A stretch of 5,342 nt of DNA, taken from NCBI GenBank assembly GCA_035647835.1, contig DASRMS010000130.1, positions 1 through 5,342 of the forward strand, read 5' to 3'. The DNA is from UBA9865 sp035647835 (GTDB lineage Bacteria; Bacillota; Dethiobacteria; Dethiobacterales; Dethiobacteraceae). Each line of letters starts with the position of its first letter. The stretch's first letter is position 1. Under the pieces are notes generated by a model. It did no database searches. It saw only the letters and a list, made by a program, of their open reading frames with translations, and was not told the origin of the DNA. A program made the translations under genes and the position numbers. This document shows, in pieces, positions 1 through 5,342 of this stretch.

Positions 1-468
1 TACATTTATTCACTCCTCTTGGCTAAGGAATATTTAAACTCTGACCTCTTGCTTTTACATGGCGATTTAGTCTTTGACGATGCGGTGCTCGCCAATACCC
101 TGGCCTCACCCCAGCCCAACACAGTGCTTGTCAATCGCCAGACCGCCTTGCCGGAAAAAGATTTTAAAGCCCGTTTAGTAAACGGTGAGGTAAAAGAGAT
201 CTCCATTAAGATTTTTGGTGATGACTGCGCTTTCTTAATTCCCCTCTACAAATTAAGCTCCACCCTAATACAGGCCTGGCTGATAGAAATGGAGCAGTTT
301 GCAGCCCGTAACGAACTAAATGTTTATGCCGAAAACGCCTTAAATAACCTGCTCGCCGACTACGCCCTCTCGCCCGTCTATTTCCAGCAGGAGCTATGTA
401 CAGAGATTGATAACCTACAAGACCTGGCCAAGGTTAAAGCCGCTCTGGCAGCAAGGGGAGAGCAGTAA
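1..468 (+). CDS. LicC-like nucleotidyltransferase, C-terminal fragment (probable cytidylyltransferase)
   Basis: The frame is open from base 1 to a TAA at 466-468, so the gene starts before the window; the in-frame TTG at 19 is not a credible start because the coding frame and family similarity continue upstream of it. The 155 visible residues fit the second half of a sugar/alcohol-phosphate nucleotidyltransferase (Rossmann-like NTP_transferase fold). The LLLLHGDLVFDD segment (fragment residues 16-27) carries the metal-binding Asp22, as in LicC-type phosphocholine cytidylyltransferases, and the end has the typical EIDNLQDL motif (135-142). Such soluble enzymes join CTP (less often another NTP) to a phosphorylated small molecule. 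CTP use is inferred from the CDP-alcohol transferases that start 2 bases downstream. The substrate (phosphocholine, inositol-1-phosphate, glycerol-phosphate or other) cannot be told, because the N-terminal nucleotide-binding half lies outside the window. Confidence 0.8.
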   Translation, partial: YIYSLLLAKEYLNSDLLLLHGDLVFDDAVLANTLASPQPNTVLVNRQTALPEKDFKARLVNGEVKEISIKIFGDDCAFLIPLYKLSSTLIQAWLIEMEQFAARNELNVYAENALNNLLADYALSPVYFQQELCTEIDNLQDLAKVKAALAARGEQ

Positions 469-470
469 GC

Positions 471-1289
471 ATGACCATCAGCGACTATCGCCAGCTCTGT
501 CAAAAGAATGAAGCCGAAAACTATTTCTTCGATAAATATATCTTTCGCAAAGTTTCTATCTATTTCACCATCATCTTTATTAAACTGCGCCTTACTGCTA
601 ATCAGGCCACTTTTTTAAGTTTACTGGCCTCTCTGAGCAGCTGCTACTTTTTAATGCAGAATACGACTGCCGCCATGTTCCTAGGCCCCGCCTTGATCTT
701 CACCTACTACATGCTGGACCATGTGGACGGCGAACTGGCCCGTTACTACATCCGGCAAGGTAAGCAGCAGCCTTCCCTGCAGGGCACTTACTTTGATGTT
801 TTAATCCACAAGTATTCTACCAATCTAATGCTCTTTTTCCTGGGTGTCAGTGTCTACAATTTTTTTAACTACCGCTGGGCAGTACTGCTTGGCTTTGCGG
901 CCTGCATCGGCATGAGCGCTTTCCCCAATCTTTTGGCCTCACAGGTAATCGTGCAAAAGATTGCCCAGCAAAAAGAATTAGTAGACAACCCTGCTGTCGT
1001 AGAAGTACTCAACTTACTAGAGAAAAAACAGGAACAAATCAAAAAAGTTACCAGCACTAACCCCTTAAAAAGATTAAAAAAGATCATCACCGAACTCCTC
1101 TTTTTCCCTGGGGCCCTGCTGATGATTATGCTAGTAACCCTCGCCGATCTCATCGTGCCCACCTTCACCCTTTTCAACTATCCCGTTAATATCCGCTTAC
1201 TTTTTCTGCTCGCCGTCACACCGATTTACCTGACTAACGCCCTCCGCCAAACCCTAAAATGGTTCAGTAAATTTGCCGAAATTGCTTAA
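471..1289 (+). CDS. CDP-alcohol phosphotransferase family membrane protein, copy A
   Basis: 272 residues. It belongs to the CDP-alcohol phosphatidyltransferase family, integral membrane enzymes that move a phospho-alcohol from a CDP donor to an alcohol or lipid acceptor with divalent metal. The N-terminal LTANQATFLSLLASL (about 41-55) matches the family's usual LTPNxxT entry. The catalytic motif follows as Asp83-x2-Asp86-Gly-x2-Ala-Arg91, then Gly105-x3-Asp109-x3-His113. The normal signature has 8 or 9 residues between Arg and Gly and ends in Asp; here there are 13 and it ends in His. About six hydrophobic segments are visible (near 46-62, 66-82, 116-132, 134-158, 205-232 and 240-258), with a charged Lys/Gln/Glu-rich loop at about 160-205. 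The ATG at 471 has AAGGGGAG at 453-460 and aligns with the start of the next gene, its paralogue. The gene is translationally close to the upstream nucleotidyltransferase (2-base gap). Family is confident; substrate is unknown. Confidence 0.88.
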   Translation: MTISDYRQLCQKNEAENYFFDKYIFRKVSIYFTIIFIKLRLTANQATFLSLLASLSSCYFLMQNTTAAMFLGPALIFTYYMLDHVDGELARYYIRQGKQQPSLQGTYFDVLIHKYSTNLMLFFLGVSVYNFFNYRWAVLLGFAACIGMSAFPNLLASQVIVQKIAQQKELVDNPAVVEVLNLLEKKQEQIKKVTSTNPLKRLKKIITELLFFPGALLMIMLVTLADLIVPTFTLFNYPVNIRLLFLLAVTPIYLTNALRQTLKWFSKFAEIA

Positions 1290-1296
1290 CAAAGAG

Positions 1297-1303
1297 AGGA
1301 GGG
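1297..1303 (+). promoter_or_regulatory. Strong ribosome binding site of copy B
   Basis: AGGAGGG lies six bases before the ATG at 1310, the best match to the 16S rRNA tail in the window. It sits in the 20-base gap after copy A, so copy B should be translated independently and efficiently. Confidence 0.8.
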
Positions 1304-1309
1304 ACTAAC

Positions 1310-2119
1310 ATGAATTTACAGCAGTACCGTCAACTCTGCCAAAAAAATGATAGTGAAAACTATCTTTTAGATAAACTGATCTTTCGTAAAATCTCCATTT
1401 TTATCACCATCTTGTTGATCAAACTCAAGCTTACTTCTAACCAAACTACCTTCTTAAGCCTTTTAGCCTCGCTGGCCAGTCTCTATTTTCTCACCTTGAA
1501 TACTCGCGCCGCCTTGCTGACTGCCGCCGCCCTCATTTTTACCTATTACATTTTAGATCATGTCGACGGGGAGCTGGCCCGTTATGCTATTCAAACCGGA
1601 CAGGCTAAACCTAACCTGAAAGGTCACTACTTCGATGTTTTAGTGCACCGTTATTCTTCCAACCTGATGCTCTTTTGCATCGGCCTCAGCATCTACAACC
1701 ATTATGGTTATCGCTGGGCCGTACTGCTTGGTTTTATGGCCTGTATCGGTCTTAGCTCTTTTCCCAATGTCATTGCCGCCCAAGTAATTGCCGGTAAAAT
1801 TGCTACCAATAGACAATTAGTCCATACTGACCCTGCCCTCAGGAAGATCCTTGCCGAGCTGGAAACAAAAGAGCAGCAAATCGCTGCTGTGCATAGCGGC
1901 AGCTTACTACAAAAGGTCAAGAAACTAATCATAGAATCTTTATTTTTCCCCGGGCATATCATTGTACTAATTATAGTCCTCATCATTGATGCCTACTGGC
2001 CCGGTCTGGCCACCTTAAATCTACGCTGCCTGCTGCTGGTGGGCTTTACCCTGTTATATACCCTCAAAACAATCATTCAAAGTATGCTCTGGCTCGCTAA
2101 ACTAAAAACAATCGCTTAA
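1310..2119 (+). CDS. CDP-alcohol phosphotransferase family membrane protein, copy B
   Basis: 269 residues, a paralogue of the gene just upstream. By eye about two thirds of the first 120 residues are identical, with much lower similarity in the last third. It has the same architecture: an LTSNQTTFLSLLASL entry segment, then Asp83-x2-Asp86-Gly-x2-Ala-Arg91, a 13-residue spacer, Gly105-x3-Asp109-x3-His113, about six membrane segments and a charged loop near 160-205. The same Asp-to-His change at the final motif position occurs here, so it predates the duplication or is under selection in both. The conserved block YRWAVLLGF starts at residue 134 in both proteins with no gap. The expected activity is transfer of a phospho-alcohol from a CDP-alcohol at the membrane. 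The preserved motif argues that both copies are active. Different acceptors, different alcohols or a heterodimer are all possible. Confidence 0.88.
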   Translation: MNLQQYRQLCQKNDSENYLLDKLIFRKISIFITILLIKLKLTSNQTTFLSLLASLASLYFLTLNTRAALLTAAALIFTYYILDHVDGELARYAIQTGQAKPNLKGHYFDVLVHRYSSNLMLFCIGLSIYNHYGYRWAVLLGFMACIGLSSFPNVIAAQVIAGKIATNRQLVHTDPALRKILAELETKEQQIAAVHSGSLLQKVKKLIIESLFFPGHIIVLIIVLIIDAYWPGLATLNLRCLLLVGFTLLYTLKTIIQSMLWLAKLKTIA

Positions 2120-2129
2120 TCTGAATGGT

Positions 2130-2133
2130 AGGA
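2130..2133 (+). promoter_or_regulatory. Ribosome binding site deciding the LicD-like start
   Basis: AGGA (within GGTAGGATG) lies 10 bases before the ATG at 2144 but only one base before the in-frame GTG at 2135. The ATG is therefore the better start. Confidence 0.55.
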
Positions 2134-2143
2134 TGTGGCACTT

Positions 2144-2833
2144 ATGGACAAACAACTGCAAGAGATCCTCTCATATTTCCACCAAGACGAGCTTGCCTAC
2201 TGGCTGGACAGCGGCACCCTGCTGGGGCTGATGCGCGAAGGTCAGCTTCTCGCCAGTGACAAAGATTTGGATATCAGCATCTGGGATACAGAGCTTGCCC
2301 AACTACAAGCCCTCCTGCCCAGTTTTCGCCAAGCTGGCTACCAAATCTATGCTGCCTCTTACCAAGGGCAAATCTTTAAATATAATCTTACCCCCAGCAA
2401 CCTAAAAAAGCTTCGCACTGTAGATATCAACATCTACCGCAGCAATAACAACCACGCCTGGTGCCCTATGTACTACTTTAAATTAAGCCCCACGACAGAA
2501 AAGAAGCCGCCAAGCAAAGCATCACCACTAAAAGCACTACGCAGCTTACTGCGCAGTACCTGGAAAGCTATCAACACCAAATTTACCATGAACGTCAAAA
2601 TAGACCGCCTGCCCTGGCAGCCTTTTCTCATTATCGGCACTTGGTGGATTCCACAAGCTTTCTACGACAAGCGCATCTTCAATGAACAGTACCAAGTGTG
2701 GATCCCTGCCGCCTGGCAGGACTATCTGGCTTTCCGCTACGGCAACTGGCAAGAGCCGCAAACTGATTGGGTCTTCTACCGTGACGACCAAGGTATTAAC
2801 CCGCAATCACCACAGCAGCTGCTCAATAACTAA
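2144..2833 (+). CDS. LicD/fukutin-family phosphotransferase
   Basis: 229 residues from the ATG at 2144; the in-frame GTG at 2135 is rejected because the ribosome site would touch it. The N-terminus has the LicD/fukutin nucleotidyltransferase-fold signature: YWLDSGTLLGLMREG (19-33) followed by SDKDLDIS (38-45), giving the Gly24/Thr25 loop and candidate metal ligands Asp39, Asp41 and Asp43. The C-terminus has the family's usual WIP...DYLAFRYGNW block (186-202). Family members transfer phosphocholine from CDP-choline to glycans (LicD), ribitol-phosphate in mammals (fukutin, FKRP) or other phospho-alcohols. It has no signal peptide or clear membrane span, so it probably works on the cytoplasmic side. 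It is somewhat shorter than typical LicD proteins (about 270), and a Lys/Ser/Pro-rich stretch at about 116-140 separates the two conserved ends. It is fourth in the operon, 24 bases after copy B, which supports use of the CDP-alcohol made by the first gene. Confidence 0.82.
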   Translation: MDKQLQEILSYFHQDELAYWLDSGTLLGLMREGQLLASDKDLDISIWDTELAQLQALLPSFRQAGYQIYAASYQGQIFKYNLTPSNLKKLRTVDINIYRSNNNHAWCPMYYFKLSPTTEKKPPSKASPLKALRSLLRSTWKAINTKFTMNVKIDRLPWQPFLIIGTWWIPQAFYDKRIFNEQYQVWIPAAWQDYLAFRYGNWQEPQTDWVFYRDDQGINPQSPQQLLNN

Positions 2834-2906
2834 ACCCGTGAGGGAACTTTACCACCACGCTGACGTCAAAAAGAGTTGTTTCAAATGCCTAGCTTATAAA
2901 GATAGA

Positions 2907-2922
2907 GAACGGTTAACCGTTC
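2907..2922. promoter_or_regulatory. Perfect 16-base palindrome, possible operator or short RNA stem
   Basis: GAACGGTTAACCGTTC reads the same on both strands. It lies in the 115-base gap between the LicD-like gene and the sugar transferase, 12 bases before the AGGGG ribosome site. No T-run follows, so it is not a normal intrinsic terminator. Position and symmetry suit a binding site for a dimeric regulator. As RNA it could form a six-base stem with a UUAA loop just before the ribosome site. A TATAAA (2895-2900) lies just upstream, but no well-spaced -35 box was found; TTGTTT at 2876-2881 is too close to it. An 8-base palindrome, TGACGTCA, is also present at 2861-2868. Function is inferred only. 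Confidence 0.4.
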
Positions 2923-2934
2923 CGATGTAAATAG

Positions 2935-2939
2935 AGGGG
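2935..2939 (+). promoter_or_regulatory. Ribosome binding site deciding the sugar transferase start
   Basis: AGGGG directly abuts the in-frame ATG at 2940, leaving no spacer, but lies nine bases before the ATG at 2949. The second ATG is the likelier start, removing three residues. Confidence 0.6.
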
Positions 2940-2948
2940 ATGGGTCAA

Positions 2949-4292
2949 ATGGGTACTAATGCGCCAAAAACCTGGATTAATTACCTGCAGATGTTTGGTG
3001 ATGTGTTAATTCTCAATGCGGCTGTGGCCTTGGCTTTTACCATACGCCACGACTGGATTTACTTCTTAGCCAACACCGAGTTGCATGTGGTGGCTTTAAT
3101 TGCTTTTTCCGTCTTAATGCTCTTATTCTTTAATTTATACGGCCTTTATAATACGGCCAATAAAGACTGGACGGATATCCTGTCCGCTGTCTTTGTTTCT
3201 CTAATTTTCTTAAGTTTAGGCGTTGCCGCCATTACTTATATGATTCCCAGCTACATTTTCCCCCGTCGTGTCCTGTTTACTTTTGGCCTTTTATACGGAC
3301 CCGCAGTAGCCCTTTGGCGCTGGCTGCTCTTAATGATTGAACACCGTATTACGCCAGCGCAAAAGGTAATTATTGTGGCTAACCCTGAAGAAATCCCGTC
3401 TCTGGCCAGCAAATTAAACGGCAACCACATTCTTTTAGGCGCGATCACTGCACAAAGTTTCCGTGAGGCGGCTTACCCTAATTTAGGCAGTGCTGCTGAA
3501 GCGGAAGCCATCTTTACCACTTACCAGCCGGATATTGTCTTGATCTCTGGCAACCTGCCTGAGGAGATTAAAAGTCAAATCGTGCTCCTCGGCATGACTT
3601 TCCCTTGCATTCTGTATGTCGTCCCCAACCTTTATGAAATCATGGTGGGGCAAGCGGTTTTAGATCAATTCCAAGACACCCCGGTTTATCAGATTCGCCT
3701 CACTCGTAATCCTGGTCAAACACAAATCAAACGGCTTTTCGATTGTCTAATTGCCGTGACCATGCTGATCATTACGCTTCCTCTCACTATACTAGCTGCG
3801 CTGGCCGTTAAACTCACTTCACCGGGTCCCATTTTTTACACGCAAGAGCGCGTGGGCCGCGATAACAGACGCTTTATGCTCTATAAGTTCCGGACGATGG
3901 TTAAAAACGCTGAAGCTGCTACCGGCCCAGTCCTGGCTAAACGTCATGACTCGCGCGTCACCAAAGTTGGCCGCTTCCTGCGTGCCACCAGAATTGATGA
4001 ACTGCCCCAATTAATTAACGTGCTCAAAGGCGAGATGAGTATTGTAGGCCCGCGCCCCGAACGCCCCGTTTTCGTGGAGCGCTATAATAAAGAAGTGCCC
4101 GGCTACACCTACCGCCATACTATGGATGCCGGCATCACCGGTCTCGCCCAGGTGTCCGGCAAATACAGCACTTCACCACAGGATAAGCTGCGCTATGACT
4201 TACTCTACGCCAAAGGAGCCTCACCGCTTTTTGACCTGCGGATCATGTTACAAACCTTGAAAGTAATGCTGTTAAAAGATAAGGCTTCTTAG
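2949..4292 (+). CDS. Polyprenyl-phosphate sugar-1-phosphate transferase (WbaP/WcaJ-type initiating enzyme)
   Basis: 447 residues from the ATG at 2949. Role: moves a sugar-1-phosphate (often glucose or galactose) from a UDP-sugar to undecaprenyl phosphate, the first step of many exopolysaccharide, capsule or O-antigen pathways, at the inner face of the membrane. Four hydrophobic segments occupy roughly residues 10-125, then a soluble middle domain (about 139-255), then the bacterial sugar transferase domain from KRLFD (261-265) to the end. That domain includes a hydrophobic re-entrant-type helix (about 266-287), SPGPIFY, YKFRTM (312-317), the catalytic Asp350-Glu351 pair in RIDELPQL, and GPRP (367-370). 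Length and domain order match complete family members. The middle domain begins KVIIVANPEEI, where relatives usually have a glycine-rich GxGxxG loop, so nucleotide binding there is probably lost. The gene is set apart from the upstream operon by a palindrome-bearing gap and is followed by a hairpin. The exact sugar cannot be read from the sequence. Confidence 0.92.
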   Translation: MGTNAPKTWINYLQMFGDVLILNAAVALAFTIRHDWIYFLANTELHVVALIAFSVLMLLFFNLYGLYNTANKDWTDILSAVFVSLIFLSLGVAAITYMIPSYIFPRRVLFTFGLLYGPAVALWRWLLLMIEHRITPAQKVIIVANPEEIPSLASKLNGNHILLGAITAQSFREAAYPNLGSAAEAEAIFTTYQPDIVLISGNLPEEIKSQIVLLGMTFPCILYVVPNLYEIMVGQAVLDQFQDTPVYQIRLTRNPGQTQIKRLFDCLIAVTMLIITLPLTILAALAVKLTSPGPIFYTQERVGRDNRRFMLYKFRTMVKNAEAATGPVLAKRHDSRVTKVGRFLRATRIDELPQLINVLKGEMSIVGPRPERPVFVERYNKEVPGYTYRHTMDAGITGLAQVSGKYSTSPQDKLRYDLLYAKGASPLFDLRIMLQTLKVMLLKDKAS

Positions 4293-4308
4293 CTTACTAC
4301 TATCATAA

Positions 4309-4342
4309 AAGATGAGTATATGTGCTTTCAGATGCTCATCTT
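4309..4342 (+). terminator. Hairpin after the sugar transferase, weak terminator candidate
   Basis: The left arm 4309-4319 (AAGATGAGTAT) pairs with 4332-4342 (ATGCTCATCTT) over 11 positions with one G-U pair and a 12-base loop. It begins 17 bases after the stop codon, the usual place for a terminator. The run after the stem is only ATTGT rather than a T-tract, and the stem is AT-rich, so termination may be weak or factor-dependent. Confidence 0.45.
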
Positions 4343-4387
4343 ATTGTCACGCTTACCTGAAATGATCTTCCTTTTAAGTTAGCACAT

Positions 4388-4416
4388 ACTGGCACTACTT
4401 TCACTATTTTGCCAGT
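4388..4416. repeat. Inverted repeat in the intergenic region
   Basis: ACTGGCA (4388-4394) and TGCCAGT (4410-4416) form a perfect seven-base inverted repeat with a 15-base AT-rich centre. It lies 17 bases upstream of the -35 box of the promoter that follows. It could be a regulator site or a second weak hairpin; no T-run follows. Confidence 0.3.
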
Positions 4417-4432
4417 TACCCTAGAATTGGCA

Positions 4433-4461
4433 TTGTCAGAAACTGAGTTCTTTTGTATAAT
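4433..4461 (+). promoter_or_regulatory. Sigma-70/SigA-type promoter for the WecA/TagO-like gene
   Basis: TTGTCA (4433-4438) and TATAAT (4456-4461) are separated by exactly 17 bases. The -10 is perfect and the -35 matches TTGACA at five of six positions. Transcription would start near 4468, giving a leader of nearly 60 bases before the ATG at 4525. This is the strongest promoter seen in the window and suggests constitutive, independent expression of the downstream gene. Confidence 0.8.
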
Positions 4462-4494
4462 GAGTAAGATAGTGTTGGCCGTACTGTGGCTTTT

Positions 4495-4509
4495 TGTCAT
4501 TAACTGACA
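4495..4509. repeat. Short inverted repeat beside the ribosome site
   Basis: TGTCA-TTAAC-TGACA forms a five-base stem with a five-base loop in the leader, ending one base before GGGAG (4511-4515), the ribosome site of the next gene. It is short enough to be chance, but it could affect translation or be a small operator. Confidence 0.25.
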
Positions 4510-4524
4510 CGGGAGATTGATTTT

Positions 4525-5342
4525 ATGAACTCATACCTGATACTTTTTTCGATTGCTTTTTTTGTTACGCTATTGGTTACGCCGCTGGTCGCCCAGCTCG
4601 CCTTTTTTATTGGCGCCGTGGACAGGCCTAATCGGCGTAAAATTCATGATACATTTATGCCCAGGTTAGGCGGACTAGCAGTTTTTATTGGTTTTGCTGC
4701 CGCGATGATCGTCTTGGCGATGAAAGAGCCCAAGACTTTAGGTCTTTTGCTTGGTGGTTTTATGATTCTTATTTTAGGAATTGTTGATGATATCCGTGGA
4801 GTTTCACCTCGGACTAAACTCTTATGGCAAACTATTACGGCGCTGGCGGTAGTTTATCTTAATCTTAAACTGGACATGTTTAGTAATCCTTTAAATGGTC
4901 TGATGCAATTAGGTTACCTAAGTATCCCTCTGACCGTTTTCTGGATTATTTCTGTGACTAATGCTGTCAACTTAATTGATGGGCTAGACGGCTTAGCCTC
5001 AGGTGTTTCGGCGATTGCGTTGCTCACTTTTGCTTTTATCGCCTACCGCAGCGATCAATATCTTGTCGCCCTCGTTTCCGTCATTTTAGTAGGGGCGATT
5101 TTAGGTTTTATCCGCTACAATTTTTTCCCCGCCAAGATTTTCCTCGGCGATTCCGGCTCTTTATTTTTGGGCTTTATGATCGCGGTCCTTTCCGCTTACG
5201 GCATCCTTAAAGGGGCTACATTTTATGCTTTAATCATACCCGTTATTGTGTTAGGCGTGCCGATTATCGATACCTGCTATGCTATTGTGCGTCGCTTTTA
5301 TGAAAAACAACCGATCTTTCAGCCCGATAAAAAACATATCCA
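4525..5342 (+). CDS. WecA/TagO-type undecaprenyl-phosphate HexNAc-1-phosphate transferase, N-terminal part (right-truncated)
   Basis: The frame is open from the ATG at 4525 to the window edge: 272 full codons of a family usually around 320-360 residues. Role: polytopic membrane enzyme of the MraY/WecA superfamily (glycosyltransferase family 4) that moves GlcNAc-1-phosphate or a similar sugar phosphate from a UDP-sugar to undecaprenyl phosphate, starting teichoic acid, O-antigen or other glycans. Visible motifs are VDRPNRRKIH (32-41) with PRLGG (46-50), the Mg-binding Asp88-Asp89 in GIVDDIRG, NLIDGLDGLA (149-158), and FFPAKIFLGDSGS (200-212) with Asp209. The last visible residues, DKKHI, lead into the HIHH motif, which separates WecA/TagO enzymes from MraY. 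Hydrophobic helices fill most of the rest. The start is supported by GGGAG at 4511-4515, nine bases upstream. It has its own promoter, so it is probably a separate unit from the sugar transferase. Confidence 0.93.
   Translation, partial: MNSYLILFSIAFFVTLLVTPLVAQLAFFIGAVDRPNRRKIHDTFMPRLGGLAVFIGFAAAMIVLAMKEPKTLGLLLGGFMILILGIVDDIRGVSPRTKLLWQTITALAVVYLNLKLDMFSNPLNGLMQLGYLSIPLTVFWIISVTNAVNLIDGLDGLASGVSAIALLTFAFIAYRSDQYLVALVSVILVGAILGFIRYNFFPAKIFLGDSGSLFLGFMIAVLSAYGILKGATFYALIIPVIVLGVPIIDTCYAIVRRFYEKQPIFQPDKKHI

Noticed and set aside
19..468. Reading the first gene as a complete short protein from the TTG at 19.
   Set aside because: The frame is open to base 1 with family-like sequence before the TTG, and the N-terminal nucleotide-binding half would be missing.
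869..1177. Open antisense frame opposite copy A, resembling another one at 1708-1986 opposite copy B.
   Set aside because: The two antisense products resemble each other only because the sense genes are paralogues. Neither has family features, and the sense proteins carry clear motifs.
2876..2900. Possible promoter TTGTTT / TATAAA before the sugar transferase.
   Set aside because: The spacer is only 13 bases, too short for a normal sigma-70 promoter. A shifted -10 at 2898-2903 gives 16 bases but matches poorly.
2682..2930. Plus-strand frame of 82 codons overlapping the end of the LicD-like gene and running into the gap.
   Set aside because: It lies mostly inside a gene with conserved motifs in another frame, has no ribosome site and shows no recognisable domain.
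4312..4365. A 17-codon frame starting in the post-transferase hairpin.
   Set aside because: No ribosome site, and the product is Cys/Ser-rich without recognisable features. The stretch is better explained as a hairpin.
4460..4507. A 15-codon hydrophobic frame (starts MSKIVLAVLWLF) before the WecA-like gene.
   Set aside because: Its ATG overlaps the perfect -10 box, so a transcript from that promoter would not include its start, and there is no ribosome site.

Overview
The window is a piece of a surface-polysaccharide (exopolysaccharide, capsule, teichoic-acid-like or LPS) locus. All six recognisable genes are on the + strand. Base composition is moderate. Strong AGGAGG-type ribosome sites, the codon use and the protein styles suggest a member of the Firmicutes (Bacillota), perhaps a Clostridia or Negativicutes lineage. 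That placement is an inference; no rRNA or other marker gene is present.

Positions 1-2833 look like one operon. It holds (i) the C-terminal part of a LicC-like sugar/alcohol-phosphate nucleotidyltransferase, (ii) and (iii) two tandem paralogous membrane CDP-alcohol phosphotransferases, and (iv) a compact LicD/fukutin-type phosphotransferase. The gaps are 2, 20 and 24 bases. A coherent reading is that the first enzyme makes a CDP-activated alcohol (choline, inositol, glycerol, ribitol or something unknown) and the next three move the phospho-alcohol onto lipid or glycan acceptors. Both CDP-alcohol enzymes carry the same departure from the family signature: the last catalytic Asp is His, and the middle of the motif is longer by about five residues.

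Positions 2834-2948 form a 115-base gap with a perfect 16-base palindrome. It is followed by a complete polytopic polyprenyl-phosphate sugar-1-phosphate transferase (WbaP/WcaJ type), which loads the first sugar on undecaprenyl phosphate. After a 232-base gap with a hairpin and a near-consensus sigma-70 promoter comes a WecA/TagO-type phosphoglycosyltransferase that runs off the right edge. The window therefore contains two unrelated glycan-initiating enzymes next to a phospho-alcohol decoration module. No tRNA, rRNA, CRISPR, transposase or attachment site was seen, and no gene-free stretch exceeds 300 bases.
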